A stretch of DNA of 64,000 nt from Bradyrhizobium aeschynomenes (GTDB taxonomy: Bacteria; Pseudomonadota; Alphaproteobacteria; Rhizobiales; Xanthobacteraceae), in NCBI RefSeq assembly GCF_013178945.1, contig NZ_JABFDM010000006.1:1-64000 (forward strand), written 5' to 3'. Within the stretch, counting starts at the first letter, position 1; the number at the start of each line of letters is the position of its first letter. The position numbers and the translations under genes are program-made. Below, piece by piece: positions 52,737-61,347 of the stretch. A model generated the notes under the pieces. That model made no database searches. It had not been told where the DNA came from and was given only the letters and a program-made list of their open reading frames with translations.

Positions 52737-52900
52737 GGGTCACCTGCTGCGGCTGGATTGCCCGTCCGAGCTGGCCCGGATTGGAGGCCTGCTGGTCGAA
52801 GGCCTGCTCGTCGAAACTGCAGCTTCAGGCCAATCCTGAAGTATCGCTCTCGAAGCGGACGAAAGCCGACCGGAATGCCGGCTGTCCGACTTGCCTGGAG

Positions 52901-52990
52901 TCAGGCCCGCGACCGGACCCCTTCAAACGCATGAGCGAGGAAGATGCCGGCGCCAACCAAGCCCATCACCGCTGTCATTGCTTCGATCAT
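52901..52990 (-). CDS. Small membrane protein, 29 aa
   Basis: ATG start; sequence MIEAMTAVMGLVGAGIFLAH followed by AFEGVRSRA. One hydrophobic span then a basic tail. AAGGG lies about 11 bases upstream. The pattern resembles very small conserved proteins I recall from Bradyrhizobium annotations, without known function. The rest of 52498-53354 shows only a short inverted repeat CACGGCGG/CCGCCGTG (53209-53238) near the rlpA promoter. Confidence 0.5.
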   Translation of the reverse strand: MIEAMTAVMGLVGAGIFLAHAFEGVRSRA

Positions 52991-53354
52991 CGTGAACACA
53001 CCCTTGTTGCGCCCCGTGTGAAGCAAACGACGTGCAGCCCTGCACAGTCAAAATGATTCAGGCTCCGAAAAATGAGAACCATCCTAAGTGAGGTTTTCAC
53101 GCAACATATGTGTCCAAAAAGGTGCACTCGCAACGTCGCTGTGTGACGACGTGCACGCACGGGCAGCTATTGCACCCCGCGGACAACCGCTGGAAAGCTC
53201 CGGTTAACCACGGCGGGGGCCACCCCATTTCCGCCGTGTTCGGGTTGCGTTATCCTTATCCAATGAGTTGCGGGAAACGCGACTCGGGGAGGCCGGGACG
53301 TGCGAGCCGAGGGTGGGGCTCGGGCGGCGACTGGCGAACTGGTATTTGGGGTCG

Positions 53355-54284
53355 ATGGGGATTGGTCAAACAGATCCGGTCGAGAGAGCGGTGCGGAGCG
53401 CCGTTGCCATTCTCGCCTGCCTGATGGTCGCGAACTGCGCCTCGTCGAACAAATTTGCCAGCAAGGTCGATCCGAAATACGGCGTGTCGTCGAGCCCGCG
53501 CGTGGTCGGCTTCGGTGAGCCGGTGCCGAAGGGCGGCGGGGTCTACCGAATCGGCAAGCCGTATACCGTGGCAGGCAAGACCTACGTTCCGGAAGAGGAC
53601 GCGAACTATCGTGCCGAGGGCATGGCGTCCTGGTACGGCGATGATTTCCACGGCCGCCTGACCGCCAATGGCGAGGTCTTCGACATGACGTCGCTGACCG
53701 CCGCCCATCCGACCCTGCCGCTGCCGAGCTACGCCCGGGTCACCAATCTCGCCAACGGCAAATCGCTGATCGTCCGCATCAATGATCGCGGGCCGTACCA
53801 CGGCAACCGGCTGATCGACGTCTCCAACAAGGCGGCCGATCTGCTCGAGTTCAAGGGCAACGGCATCGCCAAGGTCCGGGTCGAATATGTCGGCCGCGCG
53901 CCGCTCGAGGGCTCCGACGACACCCAGCTGATGGCGACCTTGCGCACCGGCATCCCTGCGCCGGCGCCGTCGCTGGTCCGTGTCGCCTCGGCCAAGCCGT
54001 TCGTACCCGACATGGGCGCGAGCCGTCCGATTCGCGGCGAGATCCCGCTGCCCGAGGGCCGTCCGTATACGCTCGGCAACAGCTCGGCCGACATGGCCTC
54101 GATCAACGCGACCTCGGAGTTGTCGGCATCGAGCCGGACGCGGGGACGCAGCCTCGATAATCCGCGCGCGGTGTCCTACGATCAAGCCGGCCGCACCGTG
54201 CCTCCCACCAGGGCAGCGGCACGCGAATCGGCGGATGGGGCTGATGAAGCGCGCGACATCATGGGCGGCCGCGGGCTGTACTGA
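53355..54284 (+). CDS. rlpA: Septal ring lytic transglycosylase RlpA
   Basis: 309 residues with a lipoprotein signal: AILACLMVANC/ASS, Cys at the lipobox. The double-psi beta-barrel domain is clear (EGMASWYGDDFHGRLTANGEVFDMTSLTAAHPTLPLPSYARVTNLANGKSLIVRINDRGPYHGNRLIDVSNKAADLL), with the catalytic Asp of NDRGPY. No C-terminal SPOR domain is seen; a low-complexity tail replaces it. It cleaves septal peptidoglycan in the outer-membrane leaflet facing the periplasm. The ATG at 53355 gives a proper signal; the upstream frame is Arg/Gly-rich. Confidence 0.88.
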   Translation: MGIGQTDPVERAVRSAVAILACLMVANCASSNKFASKVDPKYGVSSSPRVVGFGEPVPKGGGVYRIGKPYTVAGKTYVPEEDANYRAEGMASWYGDDFHGRLTANGEVFDMTSLTAAHPTLPLPSYARVTNLANGKSLIVRINDRGPYHGNRLIDVSNKAADLLEFKGNGIAKVRVEYVGRAPLEGSDDTQLMATLRTGIPAPAPSLVRVASAKPFVPDMGASRPIRGEIPLPEGRPYTLGNSSADMASINATSELSASSRTRGRSLDNPRAVSYDQAGRTVPPTRAAARESADGADEARDIMGGRGLY

Positions 54285-54381
54285 TCTCTCGGCTACGGAT
54301 CTATCTACTGCGCTCAGCCCGTTGCAAGGAACCGTCCCTGATGGGGCGGCTTCGATTCCCGCGGTGAGTGTGAGCAAGGCG

Positions 54382-57300
54382 CTACTGGGCTGAGAACGGC
54401 ACCCGCGCCTTTGCCGAGTAGGTCCAGACACGGGTGTTGCCGCCGATCCCGCCGAGCTCGGCGCCGAGCCCGACGCTGGCCCCGCCCGAGGTCCTGATGC
54501 CGAGACCGCCGGTGGCGCGCGCCGACCAGCCCTGCAGCAGCGGGGTCGAGGCCAGACCAGTGCCGGCGAGCGTGTTGGCATCCTCCTTGTTGAAGTAATA
54601 GTCGCCATACATGCCGAGGAACGGCGTGAGCACGATGCCGCTGTCGAACCAGGCCACGGGGTAGGCGGCCCGCAGACCGCCGGAGGCGCGCCCGCTGGCG
54701 AAGTCATTGGTGGCCTGCCGGGTGCCCAGCGAGTCGGTATAGGCGTTCTGGTGCTCCCACAGCGCGTAGACCTTCGCCGAGGGCTCGAGCAGCAGGCCGG
54801 CCCAGTTGTAGGTGCCGGTCAGGCCGGTCGAGACCATCCAGCGCTGGCCGTTGAAGCTGCCCTGCGCGGTCCCGGCCGTGCCGTTGTAGCCGATGCCCGA
54901 ATAGGCCACCGCGGCATCGAAGCGGAGCGTCGGAACGATCTTCCAGCCGAAATAGGCGCCCGTGGTCCAGCCGTCCCCCTTCAGCCGGCCATTGATGTCC
55001 TGCTGGGTGTAGCTGAACGTCTCATAGCCGCCGACGACGCCGACCAGGAAGTTTGGCGCCGCGCGGTAGGTCAGGCCCATCAGCGCATTGAGCTGCTGGC
55101 CGTAGAGCGAGGCCTGGCTGGCCTGCGCGACGCCACCGACGCTCGTGGTGCCCCAACGGTCGACGCCGGTGCCGCGGACGTCGGCCCACAGCAGCCACTC
55201 CTTCTGTTCGTGCCATTTCGGCGCGGCCTGCTTCCTGTCGCCGCGGTCGATGGCCGCGAAGGCATCGTCGATTCGGCCGGGGCTGCGGGCACGCGGCGCT
55301 GACGCACCGGGCAGCGCGGAGGAATAGGCGCGGCTGTTGCTGTCGCCGGCTCCGCTCGTGCTCTGAGAGCGACCGTCCTGATCACGCGGATCGGCCGAGA
55401 AATTGAAGCGCATGCGCCCGGCGCCCGGCGTCACGAAGCTGCCGCCGTCGTTGAAGCCGTCGGCGATGGCGTCATCCACCGCACCGGAGATCGCCTGCCC
55501 GGAGTTCTGCGCCACCAGCTTGCTGACGGTCTGCTGGAGGGAGCGCAGACGCACGCTGTCCACGGGCACGTTGACGGTCTGCGCGAGGCCGGGCGAGGTG
55601 CTCGCCAGGTAGAGAGCGTTGCCGCCATAGCTCGCCGTGATGGTGTGGCCGCCGACCGCGAGCGCCGTCGTCGAGAACGTGGCCACGCCTCCGGCCAGCG
55701 TCCCGGTGCCGATCGGCGCGCCATTGTCGTTGAACGTCACCGTGCCTGTCGCCGTCGTCGGGGTCACCGTCGCGGTGAAGGTCACGGACTGACCGAACTG
55801 GCTCGGGTTCTGCGACGAGGTCAGTCCGACGGTCGTGGCGAGCTGGCCGACGGACAGGTTGAAGGTCGCGCTCGCGGAAGCGCTGTTGGTGTCGGTCACG
55901 GTGACCGTAAAGGTGGTCGCCGCCGCTGGCACCGTCGGCGTGCCGCTGACGAGGCCATTCGTGGTGTTGAAGTTCAGGCCGGTCGGCAGCGCCGGCGAGA
56001 TCGCGAAAGCCAGCACGCCGGTTCCGCCCGATCCCGTGACCGGCGTGAACGGCGTCACTGCCTGGTTGATCGGCAGCGCGCTGGACGGCACGGCCGTCGT
56101 CGCCGTCACCGCACCGTTGACGGTCAGGCTGAACGTGTTCGTGGCCGTGGCGTTGGCGGCGTCGGTCACGGTGACCGTGTAGGTCGTGGCGCCGCTGGTG
56201 GCGGTCGGCGTGCCCGTGATGCTGCCGTCCGAGGTGTTGAGCGTCAGTCCCGTCGGCAGCGCGGGTGAGACGCTGAACCCGAGCGGCGCGGTGCCGCCGC
56301 TGCCGGTCACCGGCGTGAACGCCGTCGCCGCCTGGTTGGCGGTGAGAACCTTCGAGGCGATCGCCTGCGTCGCCGAGACGGCGCCGTTCACGGTCAGACT
56401 GAACGTGGCGGTGGCGGTCGCGCTATTGGCGTCGGTGACGGTGACCGTGTAGGTCGTGGCGCCGCTCGTGGCGGTCGGCGTGCCCGTGATTGCGCCGGTC
56501 GAGGTGTTGAAGCTCAGGCCGGTCGGCAAAGCCGGCGCGACACCATAGCTGAGCGGCGATGTGCCGCCTGCACCGGTGACCGGAGTGAACGGCGTCGCTG
56601 CGACGTTGACGGTCAAGCCCTTCGACGGAATGGCCTGCGTCGCCGAGACGGCGCCGTTCACGGTCAGGCTGAACGTGTTGCTCGCGGTGGCGCTGTTGGC
56701 GTCCGTGACGGTCACCGTGTACGTCGCGGTCGCGGTGATCGCGGTCGGCGTGCCCGTGATCGCGCCGGTCGAGGTGTTGAAGCTCAGGCCGGCGGGCAGC
56801 GTCGGCGACACGCCATAGGTCAGCGGCGCGGTTCCGTTGCTGCCGGTGACGGGGGTGAACGAGGTCGCGGCGACGTTCACCGACAGCGATTTGGACGCGA
56901 CCGATTGGGTGGCGGTGACGGCGCCGTTGACCGTCAGGCTGAACGTGTTGCTCGCCGTCGCAGTGTTGGAATCGGTGACGGTGACCGTGTAGGTCGTGGC
57001 GCCGCTGGTGGCGGTCGGAGTGCCCGTGATCGCTCCCGTCGAGGTGTTGAAGCTCAGACCGGTCGGGAGGCTCGGCGAAACCGCGTAGGCCAAGGTCCCC
57101 GTACCGCCACCGCCCGTCACGGGCGTGAAGGTGGTGGCGGCATGGTTGGCGGTCAACACCTTGGACGCAACGGCCTGCGTCGCCGTCACGGCGCCGTTGA
57201 CCGTCAGGCTGAACGTGTTCGATGCGGTCGCGCTGTTGGCATCGGTGACCGTGACCGTGTAGGTCGTGGCGCCGCTCGTGACGGTCGGCGTTCCCGTGAT

Positions 57301-58680
57301 CGCGCCGGTCGAGGTGTTCAACGACAGGCCGGTCGGCAGGGGGGGAGAGATGCCGTACGACAAGGGCGAGGTGCCCCCCGATCCGGTGACCGGCGTGAAC
57401 GAGGCAGCGGAGGCATTCTGCGTCAGCGACTGGGTCGCCACAGACTGTGTCGCGCTGACGGCCTGGTTGACCGTCAGACTGAACGTATTGCTGGCCGTCG
57501 CGCTATTGGCGTCCGTGATGGTCACGGTGTAGGTGGTCGCGCCGCTGATCGCCGTCGGCGTGCCGGTAATCGCGCCGGTCGATGTGTTGAACGACAAGCC
57601 GGCGGGGAGCGACGGCGAGACCCCATAGCTGAGCGGTGCCGCGCCGCCTGAACCAGTGACGGGCGTGAACGACGTGGCCGCGAAGTTCTGTGTCAACGCT
57701 TTCGAGGCGATCGATTGTGTCGCCGTAGGGCCGACCACGCTCAAAGGCGTCGGGGTGGTCGCGGTACTGCCGGAGACGGAGCCCGGTCCGGTCGCCGATA
57801 CGATACCCGTCGTGTAGGAATACGAGCCCGGCGTCGACGACGACACGGTCAGCGTCACGGTACAGCTCGAGCTGGCATTCACCGTGGCGCCACTCAGGCT
57901 GAGGCTGCTGCCCGCGAGCGTCGCCGTGCCGCCGCTACATGTTGTCCCTGCACCGGACCCCGCCAGGCCAGCCGGCAGCGCACTCGCGGCCACCGCGACG
58001 CCGGTCAAGGCAAAGCCAGAATTGGGGTTGTTGATCGTCAACGTGAGGGTCGCGGCCGACCCCGACGGAATTGATGTTGGCGAGAACGCTGCCGAGATGG
58101 TCGGCGCAACGATGTTGGCCGGGAGATTGGTGATGTTGACCGTGAAAGGGGTTGTGGCGTTGCCGTAGATATTGCTGTTCGTGTCAGAACCGGGTGCGTA
58201 GTACATTGTGAAGGAGTCGGCGCCGCCGGTCTCACCCACAGCCAGCGACGTGATCGTCACCTTGTAGTCGACGACGTAGCCCGAGATACCGTTGATGCCG
58301 GTTGGGCCGATGACCACTTGATAGGTGGCTTTCGAGGTGGAGAACGTACCCGCGTCGCCGCTGGCCGTGATTCCACCCGATCCCGAAACCGGAACGTTGT
58401 TACCAATGTCGGCGCCGTTCTGCTGATACAAACCGCTCTTGATGGCAGCGCAGTTGCCGGCCACGGAGAAGGTGACGCCCGACCCGTTGGCCACCTGCCC
58501 GTTCATGTCCACGCTTGAGCTGGGTGTGCACGACTGAGCCTGTGCCGCCGTCGGCAGCGAGGCTGCGGCTGCGAGCACGATGATCGCGATCAGAGCGTCC
58601 AAAGATGATTTCGACCAGCGCTGCAACTGCGCGTGCAGACGCTGAACAACTCGGTCGCCGAGTCTGGCTGCCAGTCTCAC
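54382..58680 (-). CDS. Giant autotransporter with seven Ig-like repeats
   Basis: 1432 residues. The N-terminus is a long basic region and signal helix (LDALIAIIVLAAAASLPTAAQAQ), then a DUF11-like conserved beta region (about 40-310). Residues about 321-945 are seven near-identical 90-residue He_PIG/Ig-type units (core GLSFNTSTGAITGTPT...TTYTVTVTDANSATASNTFSLTV). Then comes one Big_3-type Ig domain (TVGLTSSQNPSQFGQSVTFTATVTP), a linker, and a C-terminal autotransporter barrel (about 1170-1432). GTG start after GAGGGGG. It is a surface or secreted adhesin-like protein, divergent from three collar genes. Confidence 0.88.
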   Translation of the reverse strand: MRLAARLGDRVVQRLHAQLQRWSKSSLDALIAIIVLAAAASLPTAAQAQSCTPSSSVDMNGQVANGSGVTFSVAGNCAAIKSGLYQQNGADIGNNVPVSGSGGITASGDAGTFSTSKATYQVVIGPTGINGISGYVVDYKVTITSLAVGETGGADSFTMYYAPGSDTNSNIYGNATTPFTVNITNLPANIVAPTISAAFSPTSIPSGSAATLTLTINNPNSGFALTGVAVAASALPAGLAGSGAGTTCSGGTATLAGSSLSLSGATVNASSSCTVTLTVSSSTPGSYSYTTGIVSATGPGSVSGSTATTPTPLSVVGPTATQSIASKALTQNFAATSFTPVTGSGGAAPLSYGVSPSLPAGLSFNTSTGAITGTPTAISGATTYTVTITDANSATASNTFSLTVNQAVSATQSVATQSLTQNASAASFTPVTGSGGTSPLSYGISPPLPTGLSLNTSTGAITGTPTVTSGATTYTVTVTDANSATASNTFSLTVNGAVTATQAVASKVLTANHAATTFTPVTGGGGTGTLAYAVSPSLPTGLSFNTSTGAITGTPTATSGATTYTVTVTDSNTATASNTFSLTVNGAVTATQSVASKSLSVNVAATSFTPVTGSNGTAPLTYGVSPTLPAGLSFNTSTGAITGTPTAITATATYTVTVTDANSATASNTFSLTVNGAVSATQAIPSKGLTVNVAATPFTPVTGAGGTSPLSYGVAPALPTGLSFNTSTGAITGTPTATSGATTYTVTVTDANSATATATFSLTVNGAVSATQAIASKVLTANQAATAFTPVTGSGGTAPLGFSVSPALPTGLTLNTSDGSITGTPTATSGATTYTVTVTDAANATATNTFSLTVNGAVTATTAVPSSALPINQAVTPFTPVTGSGGTGVLAFAISPALPTGLNFNTTNGLVSGTPTVPAAATTFTVTVTDTNSASASATFNLSVGQLATTVGLTSSQNPSQFGQSVTFTATVTPTTATGTVTFNDNGAPIGTGTLAGGVATFSTTALAVGGHTITASYGGNALYLASTSPGLAQTVNVPVDSVRLRSLQQTVSKLVAQNSGQAISGAVDDAIADGFNDGGSFVTPGAGRMRFNFSADPRDQDGRSQSTSGAGDSNSRAYSSALPGASAPRARSPGRIDDAFAAIDRGDRKQAAPKWHEQKEWLLWADVRGTGVDRWGTTSVGGVAQASQASLYGQQLNALMGLTYRAAPNFLVGVVGGYETFSYTQQDINGRLKGDGWTTGAYFGWKIVPTLRFDAAVAYSGIGYNGTAGTAQGSFNGQRWMVSTGLTGTYNWAGLLLEPSAKVYALWEHQNAYTDSLGTRQATNDFASGRASGGLRAAYPVAWFDSGIVLTPFLGMYGDYYFNKEDANTLAGTGLASTPLLQGWSARATGGLGIRTSGGASVGLGAELGGIGGNTRVWTYSAKARVPFSAQ
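55846..57720 (-). repeat. Seven tandem 270-bp repeats within the autotransporter gene
   Basis: Each unit encodes about 90 residues (the last is shorter) and ends near NTFSLTVNGAV. Pairwise identity at protein level is high, most changes falling in the first third. Such DNA repeats promote unequal exchange and may vary in number between strains. Confidence 0.9.
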
Positions 58681-59012
58681 AATGCCCCCTCACGGCATCT
58701 CCTGATTCGGGAGCGCCGCCCTAAAAAACTTGATTCCAAATTAAGATAACTGAGGATTCAGCTTGGAGGCCCGTTCTCTCCCGGGCAAGTTATTTCACCG
58801 CGAAGGCATTGCTGTTTCTCTGTCAAGTTGCAGGACTGCCACAACCTCATCTGCCCGAAGCACTGCCCTTGACCAACGTCCTGCTCTCGACATACAATCT
58901 TTGCTTGAGTTTCTGATTTTCACAGTCGAAGATATATGGTGTGCGTGGAACGTGTTTCGGCGCGGTGGCCACGTTGACTCAATTAAGAAGCAGCCGTTTT
59001 GGGAGATAACGC

Positions 59013-59555
59013 ATGCCATTGCAGCCCATCCTCGGGCAGATCATGCCTTTTGCCGGACCGCAGCCACCCAAGGGATGGGCGTTTTGCAACGGCGCGCTGC
59101 TGGCCGTTCAGACCAACCAGGCCTTGTTCTCGCTGCTCGGAACGTATTACGGCGGCAACGGCGTCACGACGTTCGCGCTGCCCGATCTCCGCGGCCGGGC
59201 CATCCTCGGGTCGACGGGAAGCGCTGGCCAGTATCCCGCCGGAATGATGAGCGGCTCTGAGACGGTGACGCTGACCCCTCCGCAGCTGCCCTCTCACAAT
59301 CATCTGCTTTCGGCGAGGACCGACACCGGATCTGGGCGCGGGGCGAGCCCGTTGAACAATCTGTTCGCCACCAACACGCTGCCGACCGACAATCCCGGGC
59401 TGATCTTCACCGTTGCGGGGGCAGGCGAGGTGCCGCTGGCGCCCGATACCAACGTCGGCTCGTCCGGGGGCGGCCAGGCCCACAATAACATGCAGCCTTA
59501 TCTGGCGATCAGCTACGTGATCGCGCTCAACGGCGTCTATCCCTCGCGGAACTGA
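59013..59555 (+). CDS. Phage-tail-collar (MdpB-like) protein 1
   Basis: 180 residues of the phage Tail Collar family. The N-terminal half is GQIMPFAGPQPPKGWAFCNGALLAVQTNQALFSLLGTYYGGNGVTTFALPDLRGRAI; the metal-type His pair is in LPSHNHLL (about residue 92) and the C-terminus has HNNMQPYLAISYVIALNGVYPSR. Collar domains normally form trimers at phage tail tips with His-bound metal. First of three tandem paralogues. The 332 bases before it (58681-59012) hold only AT-rich promoter sequence shared with the autotransporter. Confidence 0.88.
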   Translation: MPLQPILGQIMPFAGPQPPKGWAFCNGALLAVQTNQALFSLLGTYYGGNGVTTFALPDLRGRAILGSTGSAGQYPAGMMSGSETVTLTPPQLPSHNHLLSARTDTGSGRGASPLNNLFATNTLPTDNPGLIFTVAGAGEVPLAPDTNVGSSGGGQAHNNMQPYLAISYVIALNGVYPSRN

Positions 59556-59694
59556 GCGTTTCGTCGGAGCCTTCGGGGGTCTCGATCAGTTGCGTCGACA
59601 CCGCCCATTTTCAACGAACGACGTCTTCAACGTATGACGTCCGTGCTCGGGCCGCGAAGCGAGGTCCGTGCTCGCCAAATGAAAGGAGCCCGGG

Positions 59695-60225
59695 ATGTCT
59701 GACCCGTTTATCGCCGAGATCAGGTTATTCGCATTTCCACGCGTTCCAGACGGGTGGCTGTTGTGCGACGGAAAGTCTCTACCGATCTCGGAATACGAGA
59801 CGCTGTATACGATCATTGGCACCACGTATGGCGGCGATGGCGTCCAGACCTTCAATACACCTGATTTGCGCGGCCGCGTTCCGATCGGACAAGGCACGGG
59901 GACCGGCTTGCAGACCTACGTGATCGGCCAGGCCGCGGGAGAAGACGAGCACAGCTTGAATAGCAACGAGATTCCGTCGCACAGCCATTCACTGCTGGCG
60001 TCAACGCAGCCCGCAAGCACGGCGACACCTGGCGAATCCGTTATTCTCGGGACGGCATCCGTCGACAATCTGTATGCGCCGGTCGCCAATGCGGCCCCTT
60101 ATACGACGATGTCGACCCAAGCCGTCACGACCGCGGGGCAGGGCCTTGGCCACAACAACCTGATGCCAACCGTCGTTGGCAACTACTGCATCTGCTACGC
60201 GGGCGTTTTTCCTTCTCCCGGTTGA
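59695..60225 (+). CDS. Phage-tail-collar (MdpB-like) protein 2
   Basis: 176 residues: SDPFIAEIRLFAFPRVPDGWLLCDGKSLPISEYETLYTIIGTTYGGDGVQTFNTPDLRGRVPIGQGTGTG, then EIPSHSHSLL and HNNLMPTVVGNYCICYAGVFPSP. Closest in layout to microcystin-dependent-protein-type collar proteins (MdpB). The three paralogues differ between them mostly in the middle region, as for subunits of a heterotrimer. AAAGGAGCCCGGG precedes the ATG, 140 bases after gene 1. Confidence 0.88.
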   Translation: MSDPFIAEIRLFAFPRVPDGWLLCDGKSLPISEYETLYTIIGTTYGGDGVQTFNTPDLRGRVPIGQGTGTGLQTYVIGQAAGEDEHSLNSNEIPSHSHSLLASTQPASTATPGESVILGTASVDNLYAPVANAAPYTTMSTQAVTTAGQGLGHNNLMPTVVGNYCICYAGVFPSPG

Positions 60226-60273
60226 GCGGCTGCGCTTCGATCGACGTGATGGCGCATTCCAAGGAGACACAGC

Positions 60274-60822
60274 TTGTCAGATCCCTATATCGGCGAAATC
60301 CAGGCCTTTCCTTTCACTTTCGCGACCGATGGCTTCAACAATGCCTGGCTGCCTTGTTTCGGTCAGTTGCTCCCGATCCAGCGCTTTACGCCGCTATTCG
60401 CGCTGATCGGCACCTACTATGGCGGCAACGGCACCAGCAATTTCCAGCTGCCCAACCTGAGCGGCAGCATCACCAACGGCCAGGGTGACGGACCCGGCCT
60501 GCAGCCGCGCGTGATCGGCCAGACGATGGGCAGCAGCACCGTGAGCCTCACGACCGCCGAATTGGCGGGGCACACCCACGTGCTCCAGCTTGGCAACAAG
60601 GCTGCGGAGGGTGGCGCACTCGGCCCCGGCACCGGCAACGCCATCGCGGCCATCGATCCCGCATTCAACGGTTTCCTGCCGCCGCCCGCTCAGGTCACGC
60701 TCTCACCGCAGGCGATGACATTCACCGGGCAGAACATCCCGCACGACAACATGCAGCCGACCCAGGCGCTGATCTGGTGCATCGCCTATGCCGGCGTCTT
60801 CCCGTCGTTCAACAATTCCTGA
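60274..60822 (+). CDS. Phage-tail-collar (MdpB-like) protein 3
   Basis: 182 residues beginning at TTG after AAGGAGACACAGC: SDPYIGEIQAFPFTFATDGFNNAWLPCFGQLLPIQRFTPLFALIGTYYGGNGTSNFQLPNLSGSITNGQG, with ELAGHTHVLQL as the His pair and HDNMQPTQALIWCIAYAGVFPSF at the end. It has a diverged LPNLSGS in place of LPDLRGR. Only 48 bases after gene 2; translation is probably coupled to the GNAT gene 6 bases on. Confidence 0.86.
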   Translation: MSDPYIGEIQAFPFTFATDGFNNAWLPCFGQLLPIQRFTPLFALIGTYYGGNGTSNFQLPNLSGSITNGQGDGPGLQPRVIGQTMGSSTVSLTTAELAGHTHVLQLGNKAAEGGALGPGTGNAIAAIDPAFNGFLPPPAQVTLSPQAMTFTGQNIPHDNMQPTQALIWCIAYAGVFPSFNNS

Positions 60823-60828
60823 CCGAGC

Positions 60829-61347
60829 GTGACGACGATCGCAAGCGAGATCGTCTCGCAGGATGCCCGCTTGCGGCTAAGGCTTGCCGAAGCCGATGAC
60901 GAGCCGTTCCTGCGCGACCTCTTCAAATCCGTCAAAGGCGCGCAGCTTTCCGCGGCCAATCTGCCGGAAGCGATGCTCGATCTTGTGGTGGCGCAACAAT
61001 ATCGCGCGCAGGTCGCGGGCCATGCGGCGCAGTGTCCTCAAGCGCAATCTCTGATCATCCTACGTGATGGGTCGCCGGTCGGGCGGCTGCTGCTCGATCG
61101 CGCGGCGTTGCGATGGCACGTGGTCGATCTCGCGCTGCTGCCGGGCACGCGCAACGCCGGCGTCGGGCGCGAGATCATGCAGTCGGTCGCCACGGCGGCC
61201 CGGGAGCAGGGCGCCGATGTGCTCTCGCTCGCGGTCGCCACCACGAACGACGATGCGTTGCGGTTCTATGCCCGATTGGGCTTCTGCGAGATCGCGGATG
61301 AGGCAAGCGCCTCGCATCGCTCGATGGAACTCGCGCTCGCGCGCTAG
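60829..61347 (+). CDS. GNAT N-acetyltransferase of the collar cassette
   Basis: 172 residues beginning at GTG. GNAT features are LRLRLAEADDEPFLRDLFKSV, PVGRLLLDRAALRWHVVDLALLPGTRNAGVGREIMQSVATAAREQG (acetyl-CoA loop with a somewhat diverged R-N-x-G-x-G) and DALRFYARLGFCEIADE. It begins 6 bases after collar gene 3, so it is part of the same operon and may acetylate one of the collar proteins, for instance near the N-terminus. Confidence 0.85.
   Translation: MTTIASEIVSQDARLRLRLAEADDEPFLRDLFKSVKGAQLSAANLPEAMLDLVVAQQYRAQVAGHAAQCPQAQSLIILRDGSPVGRLLLDRAALRWHVVDLALLPGTRNAGVGREIMQSVATAAREQGADVLSLAVATTNDDALRFYARLGFCEIADEASASHRSMELALAR

Noticed and set aside
55846..57720. CRISPR-like array
   Set aside because: The 270-bp unit is coding and contiguous without short spacers; it encodes Ig-type domains.
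59013..60822. Prophage remnant
   Set aside because: Only collar-domain genes are present. No capsid, portal, tail tube, lysis, integrase or att repeats were seen, so a domesticated cassette is more likely.
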